Under the pieces are notes generated by a model. That model was given only the letters and a program-made list of their open reading frames with translations, did no database searches and was not told the origin of the DNA. A DNA stretch of 64,000 nt, taken from the NCBI RefSeq assembly GCF_025351295.1, contig NZ_JANXWD010000021.1:19405-83404 (forward strand), read 5' to 3'. Both the position numbers and the translations under genes were made by a program. The stretch comes from Phenylobacterium sp. (GTDB lineage Bacteria; Pseudomonadota; Alphaproteobacteria; Caulobacterales; Caulobacteraceae). This document shows positions 27,187-44,425 of the stretch, one piece after another. Each line of letters begins with the position of its first letter. The first letter of the stretch is position 1.

Positions 27187-27402
27187 AGGAACCCCTACGT
27201 CTATGCGGAGTCTTCCCGTTCGCGCGTCTCCGCTTTAGCGCCACTCCGCACCGGCATTGCTTACACTGCCACGCCGGGGCTGCGTTTCCCCTTGCTGAGA
27301 CTGGCCTTTGTCGTAAGCCCTTTACGTCCAGCGACTTCACCATACCAAAAGATTCCGCCCTGTTTAGGGGTCGATTTACAAATTCGTAAGAAAACTCGAA
27401 AC
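27187..27402. other. Leader part of the aerR-bchF divergent region
   Basis: About 215 bases without a gene. The aerR side contains inverted repeats, such as GCGGAG paired with CTCCGC near 27200-27230 and CCGGC paired with GCCGG near 27255-27280, which could fold in the aerR 5' leader. I looked for a cobalamin riboswitch because AerR binds B12, but the B12-box and core pattern are not evident. No promoter is assigned for aerR. Confidence 0.4.
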
Positions 27403-27459
27403 TGTCAAACACTATGGACGTAAGGATGTCTTGACAGTGAAAAAACCGGCGCCTAGGCT
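27403..27459 (+). promoter_or_regulatory. bchF promoter with PpsR-type operator
   Basis: TGTCAAACACTATGGACG (27403-27420) fits the PpsR consensus with one mismatch. Ten bases later, TTGACA (27431-27436), a 17-base spacer and TAGGCT (27454-27459) make a good sigma-70-type promoter for the long bchF-to-hemA transcript. The bchF ATG is 48 bases after the -10 element. Confidence 0.65.
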
Positions 27460-27507
27460 TCCTAACAGTCAAGGAATTCTCGGGGATTTCGCCTTCGGAG
27501 CTAAGCC

Positions 27508-29510
<2,003 letters not shown>

Positions 29511-29513
29511 CCG

Positions 29514-31041
29514 ATGAAACTCACGGTCTGGACCTATGAAGGACCACCCCATGTCGGCGCCATGCGCGTCGCGACCGCGATGCAGGGCGTCCACTATGTC
29601 CTGCACGCCCCGCAGGGCGACACCTACGCCGACCTGCTGTTCACGATGATCGAGCGGCGCGACCACCGCCCGCCGGTGACCTACACCACCTTCCAGGCCC
29701 GCGACCTCGGCGGCGACACCGCCGAACTGTTCAAGACCGCGGTCCGCGACGCCTACGAGCGGTTCAAGCCGGAGGCGATGATCGTCGGGGCATCCTGCAC
29801 CGCCGAGCTGATCCAGGACGATCCCGGCGGACTGGCGCGCGCGATCGCCCTGCCGATCCCGGTGATCCCCCTCGACCTGCCCTCCTATCAGAAGAAGGAG
29901 AACTGGGGCGCGGCGGAAACCTTCTATCAGATGGTGCGGACCCTGGCCCCGGGCGACGCCCAGCCGCGCCCGGCTCCGGATGCGACGCGCCGTCCGCGCT
30001 GCAATATCCTGGGGCCCACCGCGCTTGGGTTTCGCCATCGCGACGATCTGGTCGAGATCACCCGCCTGTTGCAGCGGCTGGGCGTGGACGTGGCCGTCAC
30101 CGCGCCGCTCGGCGCCTCGCCGGCGGATCTGCGGCGTCTGCCGCAGGCCGATTTCAACGTGGTGCTCTATCCGGAAATCGCCGGGACCGCGGCCGCCTGG
30201 CTGGAACGGACGCACGGCCAGCCGTCGGTCCGGACCATCCCGATCGGCGTCGGCGCCACCCGCGACTTCATCCGCGAGGTCGCCGAGATCGCGGGGATCG
30301 ATCCCGCGCCGGTGCTCGCCGAATCGGCCGGTCGGCTGCCCTGGTGGTCCCGCTCGGTGGACTCCAACTACCTGACCAACAAGCGCGTGTTCATCTTCGG
30401 CGACGCCACCCACGCGATCGCCGCCGCCCGCGTGGCCGCCGAGGAGCTCGGCTTCGAGGTGGTGGGCCTGGGCGCCTACAACCGCGAATTCGCCCGCGAG
30501 GTCCGCGCCGCCGCCGCGAAATACGGCGTCGAGGCGCTGATCACCGACGACTACCTGGAGGTCGAGCGGGTGATTGCCGAGCTGCAGCCCGAACTGGTGC
30601 TCGGCACCCAGATGGAGCGGCATATCGCCAAGCGCCTGCGGATTTCCTGCGCGGTGATCTCCGCGCCCGCCCACGTCCAGGACTTCCCGGCGCGGTACTC
30701 GCCGCAGATGGGGTTCGAAGGCGCCAACGTGCTGTTCGACACCTGGGTGCATCCGCTGGTCATGGGGCTGGAGGAGCACCTGCTGGCGATGTTCCGCGAT
30801 GATTTCGAGTTCAACGACGCCGCTGGCGCCTCGCACCTGGGCGCGGGCGCGGCCAGTGCGTCACCGCCGGCCCCGGCCGCTGCGCCCGATGCCGCGGCGG
30901 TGGCGTCCGTGATCGCATGGAGCGACGAGGCGCAGGCCGAACTCGCCAAGATTCCCTTCTTCGTGCGCGGAAAGGCGCGCCGCAACACCGAGCAGTTTGC
31001 CGCGTCCCGTGGGATCGCCCTCGTTCACCTTGAGACCCTTT

Positions 31042-31070
<29 letters not shown>
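29514..31070 (+). CDS. bchB: Light-independent protochlorophyllide reductase subunit B
   Basis: The second NifDK-like subunit of DPOR, 518 residues, starting [20 protein letters not shown]. Family motifs are [20 protein letters not shown] (cluster Cys) and [18 protein letters not shown]. An Ala/Pro linker (about 445-460, [16 protein letters not shown]) leads to the C-terminal domain ([25 protein letters not shown]), the protochlorophyllide reductase C-terminal domain. Its last 29 bases overlap bchH. Confidence 0.96.
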
Positions 31071-36395
<5,325 letters not shown>

Positions 36396-36399
<4 letters not shown>

Positions 36400-37946
36400 A
36401 CCCGAGGCTCGACATGACCGGGAGGCCGATGCCGGCCGCGTGCGACACCGTCCGGCTCGACATGACCGGCACGCCGATGGCGCGACTGGGCGATCCCCCG
36501 GCGCCCAAGGTCAGCGCGACCGAGCCCGGGATTCCGGCCTGGTCCTGGCGCAACGTCGGCGTCGGCATGCTGCCGTTCGCCGATTCCGCCACGCCAGAAC
36601 TGCCGCTCGGCAGGCTGCTGCGGCTGTCGCTGTTCCAGGTGACGGTCGGCATGGCGGCGGTGCTGCTGATCGGCACCCTGAACCGGGTGATGATCGTCGA
36701 GCTGGGACTGCCGGCGTGGGTGGTGGCGACGATGATCTCGCTGCCGCTGGTGTTCGCGCCCTTCCGCATGCTGGTGGGCCATCGCTCCGACGTGCACCGC
36801 TCGGTCCTGGGCTGGCGCCGGGTGCCCTACATTTGGTTCGGCACCCTGATGCAGTTCGGCGGGCTGGCGATCATGCCGTTCGCGCTGATCCTGCTGTCGG
36901 GCGACTCGCGCGGCCCGCCGATCATCGGCCAGGCGAGTGCGGCGCTGGCGTTCCTGCTGGCCGGCGCCGGGCTGCACATGACCCAGACCGCGGGCCTCGC
37001 CCTGGCCACGGATCTGGCGCCGGCCCATGCGCGGCCGAAGGTCGTGGCCCTGCTCTGCTTCATGCTGATCGTCGGCACGGTGGCCTCCGCGCTCAGCTTC
37101 GGGGTGCTGCTGAAGCCGTTCAGCGAACTGCGGCTGATCCAGGTGATCCAGGGCTCGGCCGTGGTCACCATGCTGCTCAACGGCTTCGCGCTCTGGAAGC
37201 AGGAAGCCCGCAACCGCAACCGGATCGCCGAGGCGCCCGGACCCGCCTTCCGCGAATCCTGGGCCGCCTACACGCGGACCGGCCGCGCCGGCCGCCGCCT
37301 GCTGGCCATCGGCCTGGGAACCGTCGCCTTCAGCATGCAGGACGTCCTGCTGGAGCCCTATGGCGGCAAGATCCTGCACCTTTCGGTCAGCGCGACCACC
37401 ACCCTCACCGCCATGCTGGCGGTCGGCGGCGCGGCGGGGCTTGGGCTGGCGGCGCGCAGCCTTAACCGCGGGGCCGATCCCTACCGTGTCGCGGGCTTCG
37501 GGGCGCTGGCGGGGCTGGCGGCGTTCACCTCGGTGATCTTCGCCGCGCCGGTCGGGTCGCCGCTGCTGTTCGCGCTCGGCGTCGCCCTGGTGGGCTTCGG
37601 CGCCGGCCTGTTCGCGCACGGCACCCTGACGGCCTCCATGAGCATGGCCCAGGGCGATGCGACCGGCCTGGCGCTTGGCGCCTGGGGCGCGGTCCAGGCC
37701 CTGGCCGCCGGCCTCGCCATCGCCTCCGGCGGGGTGCTCAGCGACACGATCGCCTCGCTCGCAGCCTCCGGCCGGCTCGGCCCGACCCTGACCAGCCCGG
37801 CCACCGGCTACACGGCGGTGTACCTGATCGAGCTGCTCCTCTTGTTTGCCACCCTGATCGCCATCGGGCCCCTCGCAGGGCGCAGCGACGCGGGCCAAGC
37901 CTCTTCATCCGCCGCCCTGACCAACCTGGCCGGATCCACCACATGA
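36396..37946 (+). CDS. lhaA: LH1 assembly protein LhaA (PucC family)
   Basis: A 12-helix BCD/PucC-family membrane protein, 516 residues from GTG 36396 (overlapping the bchM stop), needed in Rhodobacter for LH1 assembly. Family landmarks: LLIGTLNRVMIVELGLPAWVVA, FRMLVGHRSDVHRSVLGWRRVPYIW and FSMQDVLLEPYGGKILHL. The N-terminus has a short tandem repeat, LDMTGRPM and LDMTGTPM, from two 26-base copies (36406-36431 and 36454-36479). ATGs at 36414 and 36459 are alternative starts. puhA follows after 24 bases. Confidence 0.94.
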
Positions 37947-37970
37947 TCCGGCCACAATAGGAGGTCCGCT

Positions 37971-38768
37971 ATGCACAACCTGTTCTTCTTCGGCAACGTC
38001 GACGTGACCGAGATCATTCTCAGCGCGTTCGTCCTGTTCTTCGTCGCGCTGATCATCTACCTGCGCCGCGAAGACCGCCGCGAGGGCTATCCGCTCGAGG
38101 AGGAGTTGTCCGGGCGCCTCGAACCCGGCGGCGGCCTGCTGTTCGCCGCCCGTCCGAAAACTTTCATCCTGCCCCATGCCCAGGGTACGCTCGCCAAGCC
38201 GAACAGCCTGCGCGAAAGCCAGGACCTGGCGGCCCGGCGCACGTCGCGCGCCTCGGGATCGCCGCTGGAGCCCACTGGCGATCCCATGCAGGCCGGGGTC
38301 GGCCCGGGATCCTACGCACGCCGGGCGCACAAGCCTGACCTGACGCTGCATGGCGCGCCCAAGATCGTCCCGCTGCGCATCGCCGAGGGCTTCTCCCTGG
38401 AGTCGCGGGACCCGGATCCGCGCGGCATGACGGTGATCGGCGCCGATCGGGTCGCGGGCGGGGTGGTGACCGATGTCTGGGTCGACCGCGCCGAATACAT
38501 GATCCGCTATCTCGAAGTGGCGGTGACGCCGGCCCCCGGCGCGGCGCCGGCCGCCGTCAAGCATGTGCTGGTGCCCATGACGATGGCCGTGATCATGAAA
38601 TCGAAGGGGACCGTGCGGGTCGACGCCATCTTCGGCGCGCAATTCGCCGGCGCGCCCACCCTCGAGAACCCCGACCAGATCACCTTGTTCGAGGAGGAAC
38701 GCGTCTGCGCCTACTACGGCGGCGGGTTCCTCTATGCGTCCAAAATGCGCACGGAGCCCTGGCTATGA
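37971..38768 (+). CDS. puhA: Photosynthetic reaction centre H subunit
   Basis: 265 residues, with one N-terminal membrane helix (VDVTEIILSAFVLFFVALIIYL, about 9-31), then the cytoplasmic PRC-barrel domain that caps the quinone side of the reaction centre. Landmarks: REDRREGYPLEEE, GAPKIVPLRIAEGFSLESRDPDPRG, GVVTDVWVDRAEYMIRYLEV. A GGAGG ribosome site precedes the start. Overlaps puhB by 4 bases. Confidence 0.96.
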   Translation: MHNLFFFGNVDVTEIILSAFVLFFVALIIYLRREDRREGYPLEEELSGRLEPGGGLLFAARPKTFILPHAQGTLAKPNSLRESQDLAARRTSRASGSPLEPTGDPMQAGVGPGSYARRAHKPDLTLHGAPKIVPLRIAEGFSLESRDPDPRGMTVIGADRVAGGVVTDVWVDRAEYMIRYLEVAVTPAPGAAPAAVKHVLVPMTMAVIMKSKGTVRVDAIFGAQFAGAPTLENPDQITLFEEERVCAYYGGGFLYASKMRTEPWL

Positions 38769-39427
38769 GCGAACACGACTTCGAATCCGTCCGTGGCCTG
38801 CCCGGCGCCTTGCCGGAGGGTGAGACCATCCTGTGGCAAGGCGCGCCGAACGGGCTGAGCCTGGCGCAGCAGGCCTTCCACGTCCGCGCCGTGGCCGCCT
38901 ATTTCGGACTCATGCTGGTCTGGCGGACGGCCGGGGCGGTGATGGGCGGAGAGGCGCCGACCGCCGCGCTGACGTCGGCGCTCGCCGTCGCGCCGATCGC
39001 CCTACTGGCGGTGGGGATCCTGGGCGGCCTCGCCTGGCTGAACAGCCGCACCACGGTCTACACGATCACCAATCGCCGCGTGGTCCTGCGGTTCGGGGCG
39101 GCCATCCCGAAGGCGATCAACATCCCGTTCGCCATCATCGAGAGCGCCGCCCTCAAGCCGGTCTCCAACGGCTGCGGCGACCTGGCCCTGACTCTGAAGG
39201 CGCCCAACAAGATCGCCTTCCTGCACCTGTGGCCGCACGCCCGACCCTGGCGGATCGCGGCGCCGCAACCGACCTTCCGCGCGCTGCCGAACGCCCGCGC
39301 GGTCGCCACGATCCTGGCCTCGGCCATCGCCGATCAGGTCCCGATCGAACTGGCGCGGCCGAGCGATCCGTCGCCGCAATCCTCGCGCGAGCCGGGCCTG
39401 GCCCGTCCCGAGACCGTGGCCGCCTGA
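38765..39427 (+). CDS. puhB: Photosynthetic complex assembly protein PuhB
   Basis: A 220-residue membrane protein with a bacterial PH-like domain, needed for normal reaction-centre assembly. Seen: LPEGETILWQGAPNGLSLAQQAFHVRAVAAYF near the N-terminus, two or three hydrophobic helices, then TTVYTITNRRVVLRFGAAIPKAINIPFA, the PH-type core. The start overlaps puhA. Confidence 0.93.
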   Translation: MSEHDFESVRGLPGALPEGETILWQGAPNGLSLAQQAFHVRAVAAYFGLMLVWRTAGAVMGGEAPTAALTSALAVAPIALLAVGILGGLAWLNSRTTVYTITNRRVVLRFGAAIPKAINIPFAIIESAALKPVSNGCGDLALTLKAPNKIAFLHLWPHARPWRIAAPQPTFRALPNARAVATILASAIADQVPIELARPSDPSPQSSREPGLARPETVAA

Positions 39428-39440
39428 GCTGGAGCCCGAC

Positions 39441-39908
39441 ATGAGCGCCCTGGACAAAGAACCGTTTCCGAAAGGCGCGCTGATCGCCGCCAGCGCCCTG
39501 ATCGGCTTCTCGCTGATCGCTACCGGGGCCGTCCGCCTGGCGCGGCTCAGCGCCCCGTCCGACGTCGCCGCGACACCGCAGGCGGCGCCGGTACGCTCGG
39601 TCGAGGTCCGGTTCTTCGACGAAACCGACGGCTCTGTCAGCGTCCGCGAGAGCCGCAGCAACCAGGTGGTGACCTCCCTGGCCCCCGGCACGAACGGCTT
39701 CGTCCGCAGCGTCATGCGCGGCCTGGTGCACGACCGAAAGCGCCGCGGCCTGGGCGCGGACGCGCCGTTCCGGATCTCCCAGTGGGCCGGCGGGCGGCTG
39801 GCGCTCGAAGACCCCGCCACCGGTCGCCTCATCGACCTCGACGCGTTCGGGAACACCAACAAGGACGCCTTCGCCCAGATGCTGCCCGGACGGCAGGCGG
39901 CGTCATGA
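39441..39908 (+). CDS. puhC: Photosynthetic complex assembly protein PuhC
   Basis: 155 residues with an N-terminal membrane anchor (GALIAASALIGFSLIATGAV, about 12-31) and a periplasmic domain with VRFFDETDGSVSV and GTNGFVRSVMRGLVHDRKRRGL, the PuhC family block. PuhC assists RC-LH1 assembly and organisation. Its stop overlaps the next start (ATGA). Confidence 0.92.
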   Translation: MSALDKEPFPKGALIAASALIGFSLIATGAVRLARLSAPSDVAATPQAAPVRSVEVRFFDETDGSVSVRESRSNQVVTSLAPGTNGFVRSVMRGLVHDRKRRGLGADAPFRISQWAGGRLALEDPATGRLIDLDAFGNTNKDAFAQMLPGRQAAS

Positions 39909-40210
39909 TCCCCATTCCATTCCTAATCCGCCGTCGTCTGCTCACGCCCTGCACGATCGAGATCGAGCATTCCGAGACCAGCCTGCACGCCCATGTCGAT
40001 CTGGATTCGGGCATCGCCCTTCGCCCCGGCGACCGTGTCCGGGTGCACGGCGCGCCGATCCGGGTGGTCTTCGGCGACAAGCTGACCCTGCGCCGCGACG
40101 CCACCGTCGAGCGGGCCGGCTGGCTGGAACGCCAGTGGACGCGCATCGCCGCCCGGTTCGAACTGTCCGAACTCTATGACGTCAGCTTCACCCCCGGGAG
40201 GTTGCCATGA
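39905..40210 (+). CDS. Conserved small PGC protein between puhC and acsF
   Basis: A 101-residue soluble protein, starting [20 protein letters not shown]. It has the look of a small beta-barrel (alternating [35 protein letters not shown]). It overlaps puhC and acsF by 4 bases each, so translation is coupled. A frame of this size occurs at this place in a number of alphaproteobacterial PGCs, as I recall. No function assigned. Confidence 0.85.
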   Translation: MIPIPFLIRRRLLTPCTIEIEHSETSLHAHVDLDSGIALRPGDRVRVHGAPIRVVFGDKLTLRRDATVERAGWLERQWTRIAARFELSELYDVSFTPGRLP

Positions 40211-41265
40211 CCGCCGCCGCATTCGCCGATCCGGCCGTCGACACGACGCGTCTGGCGCAGAAGGACACGGTGCTCAGCCCGCGCTTCTACACCACCGACT
40301 TCGATGCGATGGATCGTATGGACGTCAGTTCCGTGCGCGCCGAATGGGACGCCCTGGTCGCCGAAATGGCCAGCGATCCGAACCGCGACCATTTCAAGCG
40401 GACCGAGCGGTTCGAGAACCTGCTCGAAGACTTGGAGCCTGAGCTCCGCGGCGAGTTCGTGGACTTTCTAGTCAGTTCGCTGACGGCGGAGTTCTCCGGG
40501 TGTGTCCTCTACGCCGAAATCGTAAAGCGAGTGCAGAATCCCGACCTTAAGGCATTGTTCAAATACATGACCCGCGACGAAGCTCGGCATGCGGGCTTCA
40601 TCAACGAGTCCCTGAAGGATTTCTCAATCGGCGTCGATCTCGCCTTCCTGACCAAGACTAAGAAGTACAAGTATTTCAAACCGAAATTTCTATTCTACCC
40701 CTTATATTTGTCCGAGAAGATCGGTTACGCGCGTTATATTACAATCTACCGCCAGCTAGAGCGCCGTCCTGACCTGCGTTTCCACCCGATCTTCAAATGG
40801 TTCAAGGAGTGGTGCGCCGACGAATTCCGCCACGGCGACGCCATCGCCCTGCTGATGCGCGCGAACCCCGGGTGGCTTCGGGGCGGCAACAAGCTCTGGA
40901 TCAAGTTCTTCCTGCTTTCGGTCTACGCGACGATGTACGTGCGCGATCACGCCCGGCCAGCCTTTCACGCCGCGCTGGGTCTGGACCCGACCGAGTACGA
41001 CTACGCGGTCTTCCGGATCTGTTCCGAGATCTCCAAGCAGACCTTCCCGATGACGCTGGATATCGACCATCCGCGGTTCCGCGCCGGCTTTGCGCGCCTG
41101 GCGGAGGTCACCGCGGCGATCTCGGCGTCCGGCGGCGGCCTGCTCGGCGGGCTGAAGCGTGTCGCGCTCGGGATCGAAGCCGCCGCGATCCTGGCCGGGC
41201 TCTATCTGCTGCCGAGCGTGCCCAACGAAGCGCCGGCCACCGTGCGTCTCGCGCCTGTGTGGTGA
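40207..41265 (+). CDS. acsF: Aerobic Mg-protoporphyrin IX monomethyl ester cyclase
   Basis: The O2-dependent di-iron cyclase that forms ring E; 352 residues. Di-iron ligands are seen in [26 protein letters not shown] (ExxH) and [14 protein letters not shown] (ExxH). No anaerobic bchE is visible, so synthesis needs oxygen. The segment about 40530-40770 is AT-richer and uses codons such as TTA, TTG, ATT, ACA and CTA, unlike the rest of the gene and its neighbours. Confidence 0.96.
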   Translation: MTAAAFADPAVDTTRLAQKDTVLSPRFYTTDFDAMDRMDVSSVRAEWDALVAEMASDPNRDHFKRTERFENLLEDLEPELRGEFVDFLVSSLTAEFSGCVLYAEIVKRVQNPDLKALFKYMTRDEARHAGFINESLKDFSIGVDLAFLTKTKKYKYFKPKFLFYPLYLSEKIGYARYITIYRQLERRPDLRFHPIFKWFKEWCADEFRHGDAIALLMRANPGWLRGGNKLWIKFFLLSVYATMYVRDHARPAFHAALGLDPTEYDYAVFRICSEISKQTFPMTLDIDHPRFRAGFARLAEVTAAISASGGGLLGGLKRVALGIEAAAILAGLYLLPSVPNEAPATVRLAPVW

Positions 41266-41278
41266 AGGACGCGCCCCG

Positions 41279-42064
41279 ATGATCTTCGCCGCGATCGGTT
41301 CGGCCGTTCTCTACACCATCTTCCTCTGGTGGTTCAGCACCGGTGCGATTCTGTGGCTGGACCGCCGGCCGAGCGCGACCTATCGCTGGACCCTGGTCGG
41401 CGGCTCGGTGGTCGCCGTCGCCGCGATGTTCGGACTGGCCGCCAGCCTGTCGAACGCCTCGCCGATGGGCGCCGTCCTGGCCTTCACCTGCGCGCTGGGG
41501 CTTTGGGGGTGGCACGAACTGAGCTTCCTGACCGGCTTCATCGCCGGGCCACGGCGCTCGCCCTGCCCGCCTGACGCCCGGTCGTGGCGACGGTTCTCGC
41601 TGGCGACCTCGACCGTGATCCATCATGAGATCGCGCTGGCGCTGACGGCGGCGGCGATCGTGGCGATCAGCTGGAACCAGCCGAACCAGGTCGGCTGCTG
41701 GACCTTCGCGATTCTGTTCGCCGGCCGGCTCAGCGCCAAGCTGAACCTGTTTCTGGGCGTGCCCAATTTCAACGCCGAGTTCTTTCCGGACCATCTGCAG
41801 TACCTGACCAGCTATCTGCGCAAGGGGCCGATGACGGCGCTGTTTCCGCTGTCGATCCTGGCCGGCGGGGCCCTGGCCTGGGTGGAAGCCGCGATCGCGC
41901 TGAAGCCGGACGCCGGCGCCTTCGAGCTGGTGAGCTTCGCGCTGGTGTTCGCCCTGACCGCGCTCGCGATCATCGAGCACGCCTTCATGGTCCTGCCGCT
42001 GCATGACGCCGCTCTGTGGCGCTGGGCCCTGCCGACCTCCGCCAGAAATGGCGCAACGAAATAG
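41279..42064 (+). CDS. puhE: Photosynthetic complex putative assembly protein PuhE
   Basis: A 261-residue protein with about seven membrane helices, of the PuhE family near puhA and acsF, which modulates RC-LH1 or pigment production. Landmarks: LYTIFLWWFSTGAILWLDRRP, WGWHELSFLTGFIAGPRR, NLFLGVPNFNAEFFPDHLQYLTSY. It lies 14 bases after acsF and 21 bases before hemA, which has its own GGGGAG ribosome site. Confidence 0.92.
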   Translation: MIFAAIGSAVLYTIFLWWFSTGAILWLDRRPSATYRWTLVGGSVVAVAAMFGLAASLSNASPMGAVLAFTCALGLWGWHELSFLTGFIAGPRRSPCPPDARSWRRFSLATSTVIHHEIALALTAAAIVAISWNQPNQVGCWTFAILFAGRLSAKLNLFLGVPNFNAEFFPDHLQYLTSYLRKGPMTALFPLSILAGGALAWVEAAIALKPDAGAFELVSFALVFALTALAIIEHAFMVLPLHDAALWRWALPTSARNGATK

Positions 42065-42085
42065 CCTTACGGGGAGTGACCGATC

Positions 42086-43306
42086 ATGGACTATGAGCAT
42101 TTCTTCCGCGACCAGCTGGACGGCTTGCGTGCGGAAGGCCGCTACCGGGTGTTCGCCGACCTGGAACGCAAGGCGGGCGCCTTCCCCCGGGCCACGCGCC
42201 ATCACGACAGCCAGGTCCAGGACGTAACGGTCTGGTGCTCGAACGACTATCTCGGCATGGGGCAGAACCCCAAGGTGCTGGAGGCGATGCACGAGGCGCT
42301 GGCCAAGTGCGGCGCCGGGGCCGGCGGCACGCGCAACATCTCGGGCACCAACCACTACCACGTACTGTTGGAGCAGGAGTTGGCCGACCTTCACCAGAAG
42401 GAAGCGGCCTTGATCTTCACCTCCGGCTACGTGTCCAACTGGGCGGCGCTCAGCACGCTGACGAGCCGGCTACCCAACTGCGTGGTCTTATCGGATGCGG
42501 CCAATCACGCCTCGATGATCGAGGGGATCCGCCACGGCGGGGCCGAGTGCAGGATCTTCGCGCACAACGACGTCGCGGACCTGGACCGCAAGCTATCGGC
42601 CATCGAGCCCGGGCGGCCGAAACTGATCGCCTTCGAGTCGGTCTATTCGATGGATGGCGACATCGCCCCGATCAAGGAACTGTGCGACGTTGCCGACGCC
42701 CATGGCGCCATGACCTACCTGGATGAGGTGCACGCGGTCGGCCTCTACGGCCCGCGCGGCGGCGGCATCGCCGAGCGCGAAGGCCTGATGGACCGGATCA
42801 CCGTGATCGAAGGCACCCTGGCCAAGGCGTTCGGCGTCATGGGCGGCTATGTGGCCGGATCGGCGGCGATGTGCGACTTCATCCGCAGCTTCGCGTCGGG
42901 CTTCATCTTCACCACCGCCCTGCCCCCGGCGATCGCCGCGGGCGCGCGCGTCAGCATTCAGCATCTCAAGCAGAGCGAATTCGAGCGCGCGCGGCATCAG
43001 AACCGGGTGGCTCGGGTGCGCAAGGAATTGACCGCGCTCGGCATCCCCTGCCTGGAGAACGAGAGCCACATCATTCCCGTGATGGTCGGCGATCCGGTGA
43101 AGTGCAAGATGATCAGCGACTGGCTGCTGGACAACTACGGCATCTATATCCAGCCGATCAACTATCCGACCGTGCCGCGCGGCACCGAGCGGCTGCGCAT
43201 CACGCCGTCGCCGTTCCACACCGACGACGACATCGCCAAGCTGTCGACCGCACTGTCCGAACTCTGGTCGCGCTGCGCGCTCAGCCGGTCCTCTGTGGCC
43301 GCCTGA
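42086..43306 (+). CDS. hemA: 5-aminolevulinate synthase
   Basis: The PLP enzyme that condenses glycine and succinyl-CoA, the first step of tetrapyrrole synthesis in alphaproteobacteria. 406 residues. Motifs: [31 protein letters not shown], the PLP lysine in [19 protein letters not shown], and [17 protein letters not shown]. It ends the bchF-to-hemA run, followed by a strong hairpin. The genome probably has a second copy for housekeeping haem, which cannot be checked here. Confidence 0.95.
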   Translation: MDYEHFFRDQLDGLRAEGRYRVFADLERKAGAFPRATRHHDSQVQDVTVWCSNDYLGMGQNPKVLEAMHEALAKCGAGAGGTRNISGTNHYHVLLEQELADLHQKEAALIFTSGYVSNWAALSTLTSRLPNCVVLSDAANHASMIEGIRHGGAECRIFAHNDVADLDRKLSAIEPGRPKLIAFESVYSMDGDIAPIKELCDVADAHGAMTYLDEVHAVGLYGPRGGGIAEREGLMDRITVIEGTLAKAFGVMGGYVAGSAAMCDFIRSFASGFIFTTALPPAIAAGARVSIQHLKQSEFERARHQNRVARVRKELTALGIPCLENESHIIPVMVGDPVKCKMISDWLLDNYGIYIQPINYPTVPRGTERLRITPSPFHTDDDIAKLSTALSELWSRCALSRSSVAA

Positions 43307-43325
43307 CCTTCGAGCTAATCTCCAA

Positions 43326-43364
43326 CGGAGGATCGGGGGACCGCTCGACGGCCCCCGACCTCCG
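43326..43364 (+). terminator. Strong hairpin after hemA
   Basis: CGGAGG (43326-43331) pairs with CCTCCG (43359-43364) and TCGGGGG (43333-43339) with CCCCCGA (43352-43358), 13 base pairs with one bulged A and a 12-base loop. It lies 20 bases past the hemA stop and marks the end of the long photosynthesis transcript. No T-run follows. A second stem (GAGGACC with GGTCCTC) and the palindrome CCTCGATATCGAGG lie at about 43462-43497 before the next gene. Confidence 0.65.
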
Positions 43365-43518
43365 CGATTCCGGCTTGCCGGATGGCTGGGAGGCGCCGCC
43401 GCGCGTAAGGCCGGCCTTACACCCTCGGAACAGAAATCAGCCACGGTCGTTCCTGATCGGCCCTCGATATCGAGGACCTCGAATGGGGTCCTCGCGGAAA
43501 GCTTTTCAGGAGAAGCCC

Positions 43519-43836
43519 ATGCGCCCGACCATGACCGCCTTGACACTGACCGCCGTCGCCTTCGCCTCCATCGTGAGCTCCAGCGCCTCGGCGGCGCAGA
43601 GCCCGGCCGCCAAGGCCATCACCGCCCCCAGCGGCGCGGACCGCGCCGTGCGCGCCAGGCAGTGCGAAGCCCAGGCGTCGAAGCGGAGCCTGAGCCACAA
43701 CACCCGCCAAGCCTATTACAAGTCCTGCCTGGCCAGTGCCGCGCCCGTCGCCGCCGTCGGCTCGAAGGCGCATCAGGCGACCCCGACGCCCGCCAAGCGC
43801 AAGCTCGAAGCGCTGACGGACACGCCGTCGCGCTGA
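43519..43836 (+). CDS. Small secreted PsiF-repeat-like protein
   Basis: 105 residues. A signal peptide (MRPTMTALTLTAVAFASIVSS, cleavage after SASA) leads to a small mature protein with two cysteines in RARQCEAQASKRSLSHNTR and AYYKSCLASAAP. The C-x(~25)-C layout with KSCL resembles PsiF repeats of phosphate-starvation proteins; this is a weak resemblance by eye. AGGAGA precedes the ATG. Not a known PGC gene. Confidence 0.7.
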   Translation: MRPTMTALTLTAVAFASIVSSSASAAQSPAAKAITAPSGADRAVRARQCEAQASKRSLSHNTRQAYYKSCLASAAPVAAVGSKAHQATPTPAKRKLEALTDTPSR

Positions 43837-43954
43837 CGGCAGCCATCGGAATCTTCTTCCGGCGGACCGATGTTTTCCGATGGTTTTCGAGGTACGGTGC
43901 CGACCTCGAAACCTCCGGATCGCCGTGCCGGTCCGGACGCATCAGGAGCGCGCC

Positions 43955-44425
43955 ATGACCCTGGTTCTACCCACCCCTTCGCGCGGCTACTCGGAGACCC
44001 GGCCCTCGACGGCGCGCCTCCTGCTGGCTGTGGTTGTCTGCGTCGCCGCAGCCGCGGGATGTCTCGCCACGGGCAGCCAGGCGGCGTCGCTGGCCGCCGC
44101 GACGGCCGGCGCGGACCTGACGTTCCTGCTGCGCGCCATGACCGCGATCAAGACGCTGATGGCCGGCGGCGCGATCGCCGCGGTGGCCTGGCGGCTGTCC
44201 ACGCCCACCACCCAGCTCAGGCTCGGCGCCTACGCCCTGGCGAGCGCGGCGATGGCGGTTGGCCCCGGGCTGATCTGGAACATGGTCCATGTCGGCTCGG
44301 GCGCCCTGTTCCTGCACGCCGGGCTGCTGAGCGCCGCCGTCCTGCTGTGGCGCGATCCCGCGGTGGCGACCCGGCTGGCGCACTACGTGGCCCAGCGTCG
44401 CGCATCGACCGCATTGCGTCGCTAG
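43955..44425 (+). CDS. Hypothetical four-helix membrane protein
   Basis: 156 residues from ATG 43955 (AGGAG upstream). Hydrophobic segments are at about 22-40 (LLLAVVVCVAAAAGCLATG), 68-84, 92-110 and 114-132. No family recognised. It follows the small secreted protein by 118 bases. Its TAG stop is supplied by the first bases of the intergenic repeat at 44424, and an identical situation is seen at the sppA stop. Confidence 0.65.
   Translation: MTLVLPTPSRGYSETRPSTARLLLAVVVCVAAAAGCLATGSQAASLAAATAGADLTFLLRAMTAIKTLMAGGAIAAVAWRLSTPTTQLRLGAYALASAAMAVGPGLIWNMVHVGSGALFLHAGLLSAAVLLWRDPAVATRLAHYVAQRRASTALRR

Noticed and set aside
27187..27400. Cobalamin riboswitch before aerR
   Set aside because: The B12-box and core pattern could not be matched by eye; only generic stems are present. 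A covariance-model search would decide.
30997..31041. Earlier start for bchH inside bchB
   Set aside because: The added residues have no BchH character and are explained by the frame running through the bchB end.
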